The notes under the pieces were generated by a model. It did not search any database and was not told the DNA's origin. It worked only from the letters and a program-made list of their open reading frames with translations. A stretch of 64,000 bases of DNA, taken from contig NC_064676.1 in NCBI RefSeq assembly GCF_023278565.1, positions 6,882,001 to 6,946,000 of the forward strand, in the 5' to 3' direction. Both the position numbers and the translations under genes were made by a program. The DNA is from Colletotrichum lupini (taxonomy: Eukaryota > Ascomycota > Sordariomycetes > Glomerellales > Glomerellaceae). Position 1 is the first letter of the stretch, and every line of letters starts with the position of its first letter. This document shows, piece by piece, positions 49,428 to 59,114 of this stretch.

Positions 49428-51300
49428 TCAAGCCCACTTGCCGAGCACGCTCATGATGATCATGCCGGCGATGAGACCGAAGAAAGCAAGAGTCGTAACA
49501 ATCGGGCCAGTGCTTAGGAGCTCCGCGCCAGGAAGCATCCAGTCCTCGGCCCACATCTCCACAACACCAACCCAGACGAGGATACCGGCTGAGAGCGCGT
49601 CGAGGGTACCGATAGCGATGATTGTGTCGCGGTCGTTGCCGTTGAATTGCGAGAGGACGCCAATTCCGATGGCCATCCCGATGGGTGTGACGAGCGCAAA
49701 GGGAGAGGCGAGAATAAGCTTCTTGACGAGGGAGAAGCTGGGCTTCTTCAGGGAGTTGAGGCTGCCCTCGGCGGAGGCGGTTTGCTCGACTTCGGCGGGC
49801 GCACTCGGGGCAGGACGCTCTGCCATTTCAGCCGGGGTCGGCTGGCCGAGCTGGGCGATGCGAGTGCCCAGTGCGATACCCTCAAACATCTGGTGGAACA
49901 GAATGACAACAAAGAGGGTCAGGAAGAAGGTGTCACCAGCCACAACAAGGGTGATACCAATCACTGTTCAATCCATTGTTAGTGTTCTACAGTGAGGGGG
50001 TGATCTGAAAGGGCAACGTACGAATAGAGTGAAAGATGATGCCGCACTCAAGGACCAGGACGGTGACTGTCTCGGGGGAGAAACGGGTCATTGCGCCAGG
50101 ATTGGCGGCCATCTTTGCCAAGACCATGCGCTTTCCAATGTACTCAACCAGGAAAGACAGGAAGATACCAGCCATGACAATAGCAGAGGTGGTTCCCTCG
50201 TAGCCAAGACTGCCCAGACACTCATTGCCAAACATGAGCTGGGCGTGGGTGTACAGATGGATGAAGGCGGTAGAGATGATGATACCCGTGCCGAACTGCT
50301 TGAGAATGAGGAAGATGGTGTGCGTCTTGGTGGGCATCCACTTGATCATGAAGATGGGGAAGTAGACTCCAAAGGCGCTAGTGACCAGAATTACAAAGAG
50401 AAGACCGACACGCAGAGGAATGTTATAGTCTCGCGTGACCTTTTCGCAGCTTCTCGTGCCGCTACTGCTCTCGCTCTCGCCTGCGCCAACGCAATGCTCG
50501 ACACCGGCGTGGAAGTGGCAGTTTTCTCCCTGAGGTTCTTCTCCGCTCGTGTCGTCATGGTCGGAAGACTCAGCACCCTCGGCAACAATTTCGACATCAT
50601 CTCCATTGGGAGCGAGACAGTAAGTATCAGTGCCGTGGGCATGACAACCAGTGAAGGCTGTTGGTATCGCTGAGGCGGCAGTGTTGGTGGGCGTCGTCAT
50701 GACCTGATATTCCGTAGTACCCCACATACAGAAGCTGGAAAATTCGTCAGCGAAGATTACTACCGAGTAGAAAGAAGCGCTTACACCGTGACTCCGTGAA
50801 GGTGGCAGTCAGACACTGCCGTGGGTGCGCCAGTGGCAGCAGCAGCAGCCGTCGTCGTGGCAGCGGTGGCAGCGGGCGCATTAGCGGCCACGACTTCAAC
50901 CTCGCCATCCGGATAGAAGCAGTACCTGGTGTCAATAGTGTTAGAATGTGTTGCTGACATGGCATTGAATGAGCTTACAAGTCAGTGGCATGCTTGTGGC
51001 ATCCTGTATACGAACTGGGCAGTGTGCCAGTAGGGGTAGACAAGACTGTGAACTCAGTCGTTCCAGCTTTGCAGATCCTGAAGTGAACGAAGTATGAGCA
51101 GGTGTTTGACGGCTTGGCAGTGATGAGGCTACTGAGGATTCTTACTGAGTAGACGAAGCAACGGAACACTGAGAGATGGCCGTGGGATCAGACCCAGCAG
51201 CCGTGGTGGTGGTGCTAGCAGCCGTCTGTCGCGCGACAAGGGAGGCCGAGGTAGTACTCAGAAGAGCCGCAACGGCGGCAGCGGGAGTGAACCTGACCAT
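49428..51300 (-). CDS. ZIP zinc transporter with Cys/His decamer-repeat ectodomain
   Basis: Plasma-membrane zinc importer of 547 aa. Five exons: 51300-51146, 51077-50979, 50925-50785, 50734-50022 and 49963-49428. After a signal peptide (AAVAALLSTTSASLVAR) there is an extracellular region of about 220 residues with five decamers of the form C-x8-C: CSVASSTQIC, CHKHATDLYC, CHLHGVTVFC, CHAHGTDTYC and CHFHAGVEHC, four of them with His at position 4. Introns 1-3 each interrupt codon 8 of a decamer in phase 2. The ZIP core follows: PLRVGLLFVILVTSAFGVYFPI, FGTGIIISTAFIHLYTHA (the His-Ser zinc-path motif in TM4), then ILFHQMFEGIALGTRI in TM5, and a C-terminal pair of helices ending VLGKWA. Two CAAGGT motifs lie 200-260 bp upstream. 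The decamers probably bind zinc outside the cell; this is inference. Confidence 0.93.
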
Positions 51301-51500
51301 CACGTCTGATTCTAGACGTTGAAGAAGCTGCCAGTGATAAGGTGGAAGCGAGCCTGGGCCTTGTCTGTGCAGAGATGGGTGGACAGGGCTGAATTTCTCC
51401 GGACGAAATCCAAGACAGGATGGTGTTGCAGGAAGCGTCAAGCTGCGCTTATCGGTAGGGTGGTTATGGTCTGGGTGTTTTAAGGAAGAGAATTTCTTGT

Positions 51501-51558
51501 CAAGGTGGCGAGTCTGAAGGACGACCCGTCAGAAGAAGTGAGGAGAGTGAGCACCTTG
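51501..51558. promoter_or_regulatory. Two zinc-responsive-type CAAGGT motifs upstream of the ZIP gene
   Basis: CAAGGT at 51501-51506 and its reverse complement ACCTTG at 51553-51558, 201-258 bp before the ZIP ATG. CAAGGT is the core reported for the Aspergillus zinc regulator ZafA and resembles a half of the yeast Zap1 element. Either orientation is expected about once per 2 kb by chance, so two within 58 bp is suggestive only. Confidence 0.4.
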
Positions 51559-52680
51559 AGAGAAGTTGTTTAGGTGAGAAAGTCAATTCGCCGAGCCGGT
51601 ACGTCTGGCCGGTGTAGTCCCTCAGGGTGATGGGACGGCGGATTAGGACGGGGACGAGGAAAGAGGGAGTCTCTGCAGCGGGAGAACTTCTCAAGAGGGA
51701 CAAGATGTCAGGGAGGCTGGAAGAAGAGAGACGAATACCAGGCGTAGAGTGTTGCAAGTTGCGAAGTAAGCATGCGCAGGCCCGAATGAGGAGGAAAACG
51801 AATGAAGACAGAAATCGATGCGGCGGATGGGATCCCTGCTAGTTGGCTGTGTCGAACATGCGCGGATATGCCATCCATTGTTCTGCTTCTTCGGGTTCCC
51901 CTCCTACGTAGCAGGCGGATTTGCTCACTCTTCTCCTAACGCAACAAAGCAATAGCTTCCGAGAACCCATTGCCAGGTTCCTCTGTACTCCGTACGTTTC
52001 CACGACCCAAGCTTGTCTTTCATTGTCTTGGCCCTCGGTCGCGGCGGCTGACCTTGTCCTTGTCGGATGACTTTGAGGTTGGTTCCCCGTGGGCATGGCA
52101 TCGTAGCTTGATGTAGCTTGCTGCGCGCCAATGACTGTCGAGGCAATTTTTCAGCCCACATTCGTTGCATATTCCATAGTCAGGTCGACATGGCATCCGC
52201 TGGGATGAGAGCCACCGCAGCCCGAGGGAACCATGGAACCGTGGGCATCACAGGCCCCTGTCGTCCAAAGTGAGTGGATCGATGGTGTTTGTCGAGAGAA
52301 AAAGCGGGAAGCCAAAAGAGACGAAAAAAAGCATAAGACGACGCGGTCTGTTTGCCAAGGCTGAGAGACCCATCGCCAAGGCTGAGCACCCGGATGGCCA
52401 GCCATGGAGCAGGAAACGGAAGGAAGGAAAAGGCAGCAGCTGGCGAGATGGGAAGCAACGCTGATGGAGAAGCCAAGACAGGAAGTCACGATGTCCAGTG
52501 GGTGTTTCCTGCTGTTGTCTCTGATGACCCGCTCTGATTGGACACAGACCAGCTGAAGTGGCTTAACGTCGGGTCCACATGCCTCTGTTCACCCGGTACG
52601 TGCCGCCCACATGCACGTCAAAATAAGAACCTTGATGGCCTCTCCCTACGTCCCTCCTTTGCTTCTCACTTCTCTCAGGT

Positions 52681-52733
52681 CTCTCACTCACTCACAATCT
52701 CACTCACTCACTCGCAGTCTCATCTCACTCACG
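52681..52733. repeat. CTCA-type simple repeat
   Basis: Imperfect repeats of CTCA/CTCACT, non-coding. Confidence 0.8.
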
Positions 52734-53423
52734 CACAAAGTAACACCCGACAGCTGTTCAGCTTCCCCTCTGACCTTGATGGTTATAAGTGGCGACAGCT
52801 GCATGCCAAGGCTGCTATAAAGTAGACCGGCCAACCAACCACCATCATGATGAGGGCTTTTCGAGGTTTTCTGCTTTGGCTAAGGGTCCTCGGAGCCTCT
52901 CGAATTCAGCTCCTCATACTCCGTATCGGTCGTCAAACTCCAACGCCAAGAATGCCTTACTGCAGGCCCATAGGCTCGTATTGCAGAGGACTCACCGTCG
53001 GCAGGCACTTTTTGCGCTCCTTCGGCCGATCTCACGTGTTGGCGCCTGCGAACCCCGAATGACACTTGGTGTTCCCTCCGGCGAGGATCTATCGATGCTG
53101 GATGAGACAACTCTGGCTACCAATGCTGCCTTAATGAGACCGGGCCCGAAGGAAGGCAGCAATCTCGGCTGCGTAGTAAAGACGATACCTCCAGACCGTT
53201 TTGTGATGTAGTCAGCCACACCATGCTCAGTGAAGTCACCATTACTCCTGTAACGCAATCATGCAAAGACCAGCGGCTGAAGATCCTCACCGGTGACGTG
53301 ACTAGCAGCATGCCAACGGTTCACGCATGGTTGCAGGTATTGACTTCCCGCTGTCTAGACTCAAACAGCCTGTCGGGTCTGTCACTGTGTCCGTGCCTGA
53401 GCTTCTATGCAATAGGTGCAGTT

Positions 53424-53461
53424 CCAAATGTCAAAATTAAGCCCAAATGTCAAAATTAAGC
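53424..53461. repeat. Perfect 2 x 19-bp tandem repeat
   Basis: The unit CCAAATGTCAAAATTAAGC is present twice head to tail with no mismatch, downstream of the GPI-protein gene. No function is evident. Confidence 0.9.
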
Positions 53462-53764
53462 CAAGACAGGGGCAGGTGTTTCAGCGGCTGATGATCGCGG
53501 GCACGAGGTAGGGAACATGTGTAGTCTAGCAATGCGTATTTTGTTTCCATGCTACAATTAAAGCCCATCTCCATCTGGAGTGGAAGGGAAGAGAGATGCC
53601 CTTAGGTGGCCCAGCTTCTCGAAGTTTTCCCCGATTTGGCCTGCCCGCTGTCCTACTACAGCCGTCATATCGACACCCCATCTAATGTATGTTCATGAAT
53701 CCCAATTCGTGTATCCGTAGATGCCCAGAAGGCACATAATCCATTTTTTTCATCAACGAACCCC

Positions 53765-54409
53765 TTACAAAGCCATGATCGCGACAGCGATGGCAGCAGC
53801 ACCAAAACCAGCGCGAGCAGCTCCGGCAGGAACGGCAGTAGAGCTGGGAGAAGCGCTGCCAGCGGCAGTAGTTCCAGTGGCGCCAGTAGTAGCCGCAGCA
53901 GTAGTGGTGACGGCAGCGGATCCAGTGCCCGAGGCAGAGGCGGTGCCAGAGGCGGCGGTGGCAGCAGCATCGCAATGCCTATCTGATGCGTTAGATCATC
54001 TTGAGGCGGCAAGGAAGTCAGTATATTCTAAACGTACCAGTGGTCGCCATGGGGCTCGCAGCCGACAGACTCAGTGGGAGAAGGAGCAAGGCTGCCAGTG
54101 CCGGAAGTGTGGTCGTCATCGTGGTCGTGGTCGTGGTCCTCGGTGGCGGTGGTGGTCGCGGCAGCAACGCTTGTGAGGAGGGTGGTTCCGCTGACTGCTG
54201 CGGCGGTGGTGGCGCGCGCGCCCTCGCAGTGCCTAAAGGCGAATGTGAGAATGGCGTCAACTTCTGTCGGAAGTGGAAGTCTGAGCTTACCAGTGGTCAC
54301 CGTGAGGCTCGCAGCCGACACTCTCCGTCGGTGAAGGAGCCAGGCTTTCGCTCTGAGCAAGAGCAAAGGCAGCAAAGCCGAGTATGGAAAGAATCTGAGA
54401 GGCCTTCAT
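53765..54409 (-). CDS. Small GPI-anchor-type surface protein with two CxxHGDHWHC motifs
   Basis: A 175-aa protein from three exons: 54409-54291, 54232-54038 and 53978-53765. An N-terminal signal peptide (MKASQILSILGFAAFALAQ) precedes two nearly identical blocks, SLAPSPTESVGCEPHGDHW followed by HC. The blocks are separated by an Ala/Thr-rich stretch and a His/Asp run (DHDHDHDDDH). The C-terminal part is Ala/Thr/Ser-rich with a hydrophobic end after PAGAARAG, typical of a GPI-anchor signal. Both introns fall in phase 2 inside the Trp codon, at residue 8 of the C-x2-H-x5-C decamer, exactly as in the neighbouring ZIP gene. Exon 2 is thus a symmetric 2-2 module and looks like a tandem duplication. 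The His, Cys and Asp residues suggest zinc or copper binding at the cell wall. No known name fits; role inferred from motif and context. Confidence 0.82.
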
Positions 54410-55441
54410 GTTGATAATTTCGGATGGATATCAGGCGAACTTTGGTATGGATCAAGGTGACCGTTCGCGAATGAGGTCAATAATTAACGAGTGTATGCAG
54501 GCACAGGCGTGGAGATGGAACAAAGTGTGAAAAGGCTGTGAACATGCGAGATTTATAAAGATGGTATTGTGTTCAAGCGAATAAGCTACGAATGTCCACC
54601 GCCAAGACGAATCGCCTAAACCCCAGGCACAGAATGAGCATCAAGGTGTTAAGGTAAGCAACTCCTGGCGAATCTTGGCACGGAAAAAAACCACAATTCT
54701 GAAAATTGACTAGTCCTTCCAAGGCGTTGGTTGATTGTTTTGTTGCTTGCAATCAATTCAGCCAGGCCAGTTCGCCAAGAAACTACGCAAGTCAGGTTAT
54801 CCGCGGAGACTACGGGGTATCACAACGTGCTTATCCCTCCCTTTCGACTTGGCACATGCTCAACCTGCCCGGTTCTGTTTACCGTCAATCGATCTTTCAA
54901 GGATCACCTCGCCACATGTAGTACCTCAAGCTCCAGTCAAAGGAGTGGTTGGATTCTGGTTTGATCTCGTAATGCGGCACCCATGTCAGGCCCGCGTTTG
55001 CCCAGGCGCGAAGAGGCGGGCCGGGCCATCAAGGTCGTCAAAGTGGAATCCTTGACTTAGCACATCATCACGGCATCGAGGGCCTTTCGAAAGCCGCATC
55101 AAGTGAGTATCTCTGAAGGTGTTAAGATTTTCCGTAGTTGTTGTTTAGTTGCCTCTTACTGGCTATTCTGCGTAGGAGCTTTTGCCGTTTCCGATACTTC
55201 AAGGTTGCAATTGATCCCATATATGATGCTAATCGGCCAACGGGCCTTTCCTCTTCCCAAATCCCTGGGTCCTTTTGCATCATTGCCAAGCCTTCAAAGA
55301 GCCCCTTTCAACCGGCTTTGTAGGATTGTCCCGAGTTTCGACGACAAACCACCTTTGTTGGACGGAGTTCGATCTACGGGCGGGACTCCGACTGCCAGCC
55401 AGTCTCCTGACGGAACCATCAAGCTCACATCTTAGATCACC
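54410..55441. other. Intergenic region upstream of the GPI-protein gene
   Basis: About 1.0 kb between the GPI-protein gene start and the 3' end of the MFS gene. Contains TTTATAAA at 54552-54559, which could be the TATA element, and the CAAGGT copies. Overlapping short plus-strand frames (54706-55435) have no support. Confidence 0.55.
54453..54647 (+). promoter_or_regulatory. CAAGGT motifs upstream of the GPI-protein gene
   Basis: ATCAAGGT occurs with its core at 54453-54458 and again at 54642-54647, 44 and 233 bp before the ATG at 54409, and further copies lie at 55030 and 55200. The same core is found ahead of the ZIP gene. This is compatible with joint zinc control, which is not proven. 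Confidence 0.4.
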
Positions 55442-57050
55442 TCAGCCTTGTGCCAAGCGCTTTCTGTCTTTCTTAACAACGAGAAGCCAACTTGTCAGAA
55501 TCGAGCAGATACCAACCACGAGTACCGACAAGTTGACCGCATACGAGATCCGATATCTAGGGCCGAACACCGTGCTGAATACGTGTGGGCCGACAATACC
55601 GCTGTAAATAAGGATCAGGAAAAGGCTACTCGATTAGGAATCGTTTTGGACGTACCCGAATTGAGCGCACGCATTTGTCAAGCCAATGCCGATCCCAGAT
55701 GCCACGGTTCCTTCAAGGGCTCTGATGCGCTCCGGCCAGATTACTGGGTACGCGCACCCAGCACAGGCCACGGAGACGATCAAGCAGATGTAGCGCACCA
55801 CCGGGTTATCGACAAAGAGAAGAATGATATAGCATACGATAATTGTTGATTCAACTGCGTCCGTTAGCTGCGCGCTACGTCTAGGTGATTCTATAGGCGA
55901 CTTACTTCCTACGGCTGTCACCCATGGTCTGATCCACTTTCTTTGAAGCATAAAGCCCAACGTGTTCAGAAGTAAGAAGGCCGAAACATATGGAGGCTAT
56001 ATGACATCAGTCAAAATCCCTCGACATGACTAAGATCAAGCGCGTGCTTACAATGTTCATCAACTGAGAATAAGCCGTAGTCGTGAAGCCCAGCTGATAA
56101 ATGACAGTCGGCAACGCGAACCCGACCCCGAACCCCCCGATACCATGGCAGATCCAGTACAAACTGAATGTGTATAGAGTCGGGTCTCGAGCCATGACCT
56201 TCAAAGACTTGAAGTCCCAACTCGCTTCTCCCTTGGGCACAGAGCTGGCAAGTCTCTGCTTCATATACAGTCGCTCCTCTTCATTTAACATCTTGGCCGA
56301 CTCCGGATAGTCAGGCAACCAAAACGCAAAGAACGCAAGGAAGATAGCCGGCAGCCCTTCGAGGATAAACAGCCACCGCCACCCGGACACGTTACCAAGC
56401 TGGTCCATATACGAAATGGCGTAGGCCAACAGTCCCGACAGCGCACTAGAAACCTGACCGACAGAGTAAAAGAAGGCGATGCGCTGCGGCATCTCTTCCG
56501 GCTTGTACCAGAACGCATAGTGATACAACACTGACGGAAAAAAACCTGCCTCAGCCATGCCGATCGCGAAACGAACACACATCATGCCTGAAAAGTTTAT
56601 CGCCGCGGCGGAGCAGCACGCAGAAACGCCCCATGCCATTATCAGTATGAACATCCATCTCGAAGGCCTGAACAGCTTCAATAAGATCGTGTTGGTGGGC
56701 TCAAAGATTAGATAGCTGTATGAGAAGATTGAAAGCGTCCACGCCCATTGTGATGGATTGAGCCCGAGCTGCTTCTTGATACCAGTGCCGGCCTCGAGGT
56801 TGATGATGGCCGCATTGGAGTAGTTCGCGCTGTCGATGACGCGGAAGACGTAGACTAGAGAGTAGAAGCCCACGAGCCAGAGGTCGATCTTTCTCAAGAG
56901 TTTCTTCTCAAACTCGGGCCGAGCATTGCTTTCTCCGGTTTCGGGATCGGAGACATCTATGCTCTCTGTTTTTGCTGTCTTTTCGGGAAAGGTCTGTACG
57001 TGGTCGACAACGTAGGCCAATGTGCTGATCGGCTCTCTTGAGGTCGCCAT
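55442..57050 (-). CDS. MFS transporter of the Dal5/anion:cation symporter family
   Basis: A 482-aa plasma-membrane symporter. Four exons: 57050-56052, 55996-55906, 55854-55656 and 55601-55442, all with GT..AG introns that hold frame. Family marks: EKKLLRKIDLWLVGFYSLVYV, VIDSANYSNAAI, SQWAWTLSIFSYSYLIFEPTN, PSRWMFILIMAWGVSACC, FAIGMAEAGFFPSVLYHYAFWY, RWLFILEGLPAIFLAFFAFWLPDYPESAKML, LPTVIYQLGFTTTAYSQLM, and PVIWPERIRALEGTVASGIGI. The C-terminus is short after the last helix. Relatives take up allantoate, nicotinate, pantothenate, biotin and other carboxylates; the substrate here is unknown. It is divergent from the oxygenase gene at 57694 and may feed it. Confidence 0.92.
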
Positions 57051-57693
57051 CTTAGACGTTGTCGCGAAGCACCGAAGAGAACCAAGATATCAATTGACAC
57101 AACCCAAGACGAAGCTGAAATCTCTCCATCCAACCAGTAGAAGTACTTTTTGGCTCAAGTTCCAATCGCAGTTCTAAGAGCGACGGGCCAACGAAGCATC
57201 AATGACCGATGCCGGATATCTCCCCTGGTGTTTTCAACTTTGCACTCATCACGACATGATAACGAGGATGGCGATATGTGTATTCATCCAATCCTAATTG
57301 AATTCTAAAGGCCTGTCATTCTTCATTGATCCTGGATGATAAGTGCGGCAACAACATTTCTCGGACTATGTCCGACTTCCGGGTAACATTTCCCCGTCTT
57401 TTTCTATCATCCAAGCACGTCTTCATCGAACTTGCCCGGAGGATTGTAATCTGGGGTAGTAGTCGGTAGTACCTGGTGAGGTCGTTGGCTGATGATGACA
57501 AGCACGTTGTTGGGGTTCCCGAGCACGCCATGGCCGATCGTGTATCGACCCCGCGTGGGTGTCAGTAAGCCATCAAGCATGGAATCCTGCGATGGACTTC
57601 TATAAGGTGCTGAGAGAAGATTTAATTGAGTCCAAACAGCAGCATCCCAATTCTATATCTCGCATTGTTCCGTTTGAACCGGCAATACACATC
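57051..57693. promoter_or_regulatory. Divergent promoter of the Dal5-type transporter and the oxygenase
   Basis: A 643-bp region between the two start codons. The oxygenase frame remains open upstream to 57559, so its start could lie earlier. No specific operator is recognised. Confidence 0.45.
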
Positions 57694-58932
57694 ATGGCTC
57701 CCTCTGCAGTATCACCACCACCCTCCAATACCGATAAGCTGCTGGTCAAGCCCTGGTCCCGGCCGCAGCCAACAACAGAAGATCTAGACTGGGCGCCTCT
57801 CACCACTATTGATCTTTCACGTTTCGATGAGCCAGGTGGCAAGCAGGAACTAGCGAAACAACTCTACGATGCCATCTCGCGAGTTGGGTTCTGGGTTGTC
57901 ACTGGCACCGGCATCGAGGATGAGCGAGTCCTGCGTCAATTCAGCATTGGAAACACATTCTTCAGAGAGCCACTCGAAGAAAAGCGCACTTATCCATGCA
58001 ACTTTGCGGAAGGCGAGTACTTCGGATACAGGGAGAACGAGAGATGGCTTGGTGATACGGGTGTGAGGGAGAACATTGAGATGGTAAGGCGCCAGTTTGT
58101 TGCTTACTAAGGTATTGGGATAGTAGTGTCTAATGAAGACTTAGCTCAATATCCACAAGGACATCCCAGCGTGGAAAAGCGTCGGTCGTCATCGGGTTGT
58201 TGAAGAGAACTGGGATGAGATTCGAGACTTCCACCGCGACGTCTGGGAAGTTGCACGAAAGCTCTTCGTTCTCATCGCTATTATCTTGGAGCTCCCAGAA
58301 AACTATCTCGCTGATGCGCATGCCTATGATCAAGTATCGGATGATCATTTGCGGTACATGATCTACAACGTCCGGACTGAAGAGGAATGGGACAAAGCGC
58401 AAGCTTTCTCAACGGGCGGTCATACAGATTTCGGCAGCTTGACTCTCCTGTTTTCTCAACATGTTGCTGGTCTGCAAATCAGGACACCAGAAGGGGACTG
58501 GAAGTATGTGAAGCCCGTGGAGGGTGGTATTACGTGCAACGCGGCAGACACTTTGACGTTCCTCACAAACGGTAAGTGGTGTTCTTGATCCATCAGCGTT
58601 GAGATTGAGTCTGACCTCGAGCAGGATTCATCAAGTCAACGATTCATCGAGTAGTCAAGCCTCCCAAAGACCAAATCAATATTCCTCGGCTGGGACTTTT
58701 GTATTTTAGTCGACCTGGGGACCACACGCCGATGAGAACGTTGCCATCACCCCTCCTGGATCGTCTTGGCTTGATCAGAGAGGAAGACCGAGACCTGAGC
58801 AGGCCAGTTCCATCAGGGACAGAGTACGTGCGGGCAAGAGTGAAGGATGTGCATTACAAGAAGGTGCTTGATAAGCGCGAAGGGACATCATTCCAGTTCA
58901 AGGGGCTGGAAGTCAAGAATCACTATGACTGA
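57694..58932 (+). CDS. 2-oxoglutarate/Fe(II)-dependent oxygenase (isopenicillin-N-synthase-like)
   Basis: A non-haem iron oxygenase of 374 aa. Exons are 57694-58083, 58145-58571 and 58625-58932. The N-terminal DIOX_N part has LTTIDLSRFDEPGGKQELAK, DAISRVGFWVVTGTGI and NTFFREPLEEKRTYP. The iron-binding facial triad is visible: His and Asp in GGHTDFGSLTLLF, and the second His in GFIKSTIHRVV after intron 2. YFSRPGD contains the Arg expected to hold 2-oxoglutarate. ITCNAADTLTFLTN is the usual strand before it. The Met at 57694 is chosen because family similarity begins just after it; in-frame upstream ATGs at 57559 and 57592 are possible. Substrates in this family range from pyrimidines to sulfonates and secondary metabolites. 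The divergent transporter suggests use of an imported carboxylate. Confidence 0.9.
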
Positions 58933-59114
58933 GATGAATGTGAATCCATCTGTACTCAATTGCATTCCAAGAGAGCTCATCAAGAACTTTCCGGTTCAAT
59001 AACTCACTGTTTTTTTTTTTTTCATTTTATTCAATTCGTCGACATAAAGTGGCATGGAAATTTCCTCTAACTGTGTGTCGTTGCCCTTTAAAAAAGGCAC
59101 TGGATACTTCGCCT

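Larger units (their letters stand above)
51301..53764. other. Intergenic region between the two zinc-related genes
   Basis: About 2.46 kb. Holds the ZIP promoter, a CTCA-rich simple repeat (52681-52733), a perfect tandem pair of 19 bp (53424-53461) and several overlapping short frames. The longest frame (52789-53211 plus, 140 codons) has no domain or splice support. Further ACCTTG copies occur at 52051, 52629 and 52773. Confidence 0.5.

Noticed and set aside
52789..53211. 140-codon plus-strand frame between the zinc-related genes
   Set aside because: Composition is not implausible, but no family, signal or intron structure is visible and an alternative frame with its own ATG overlaps it.
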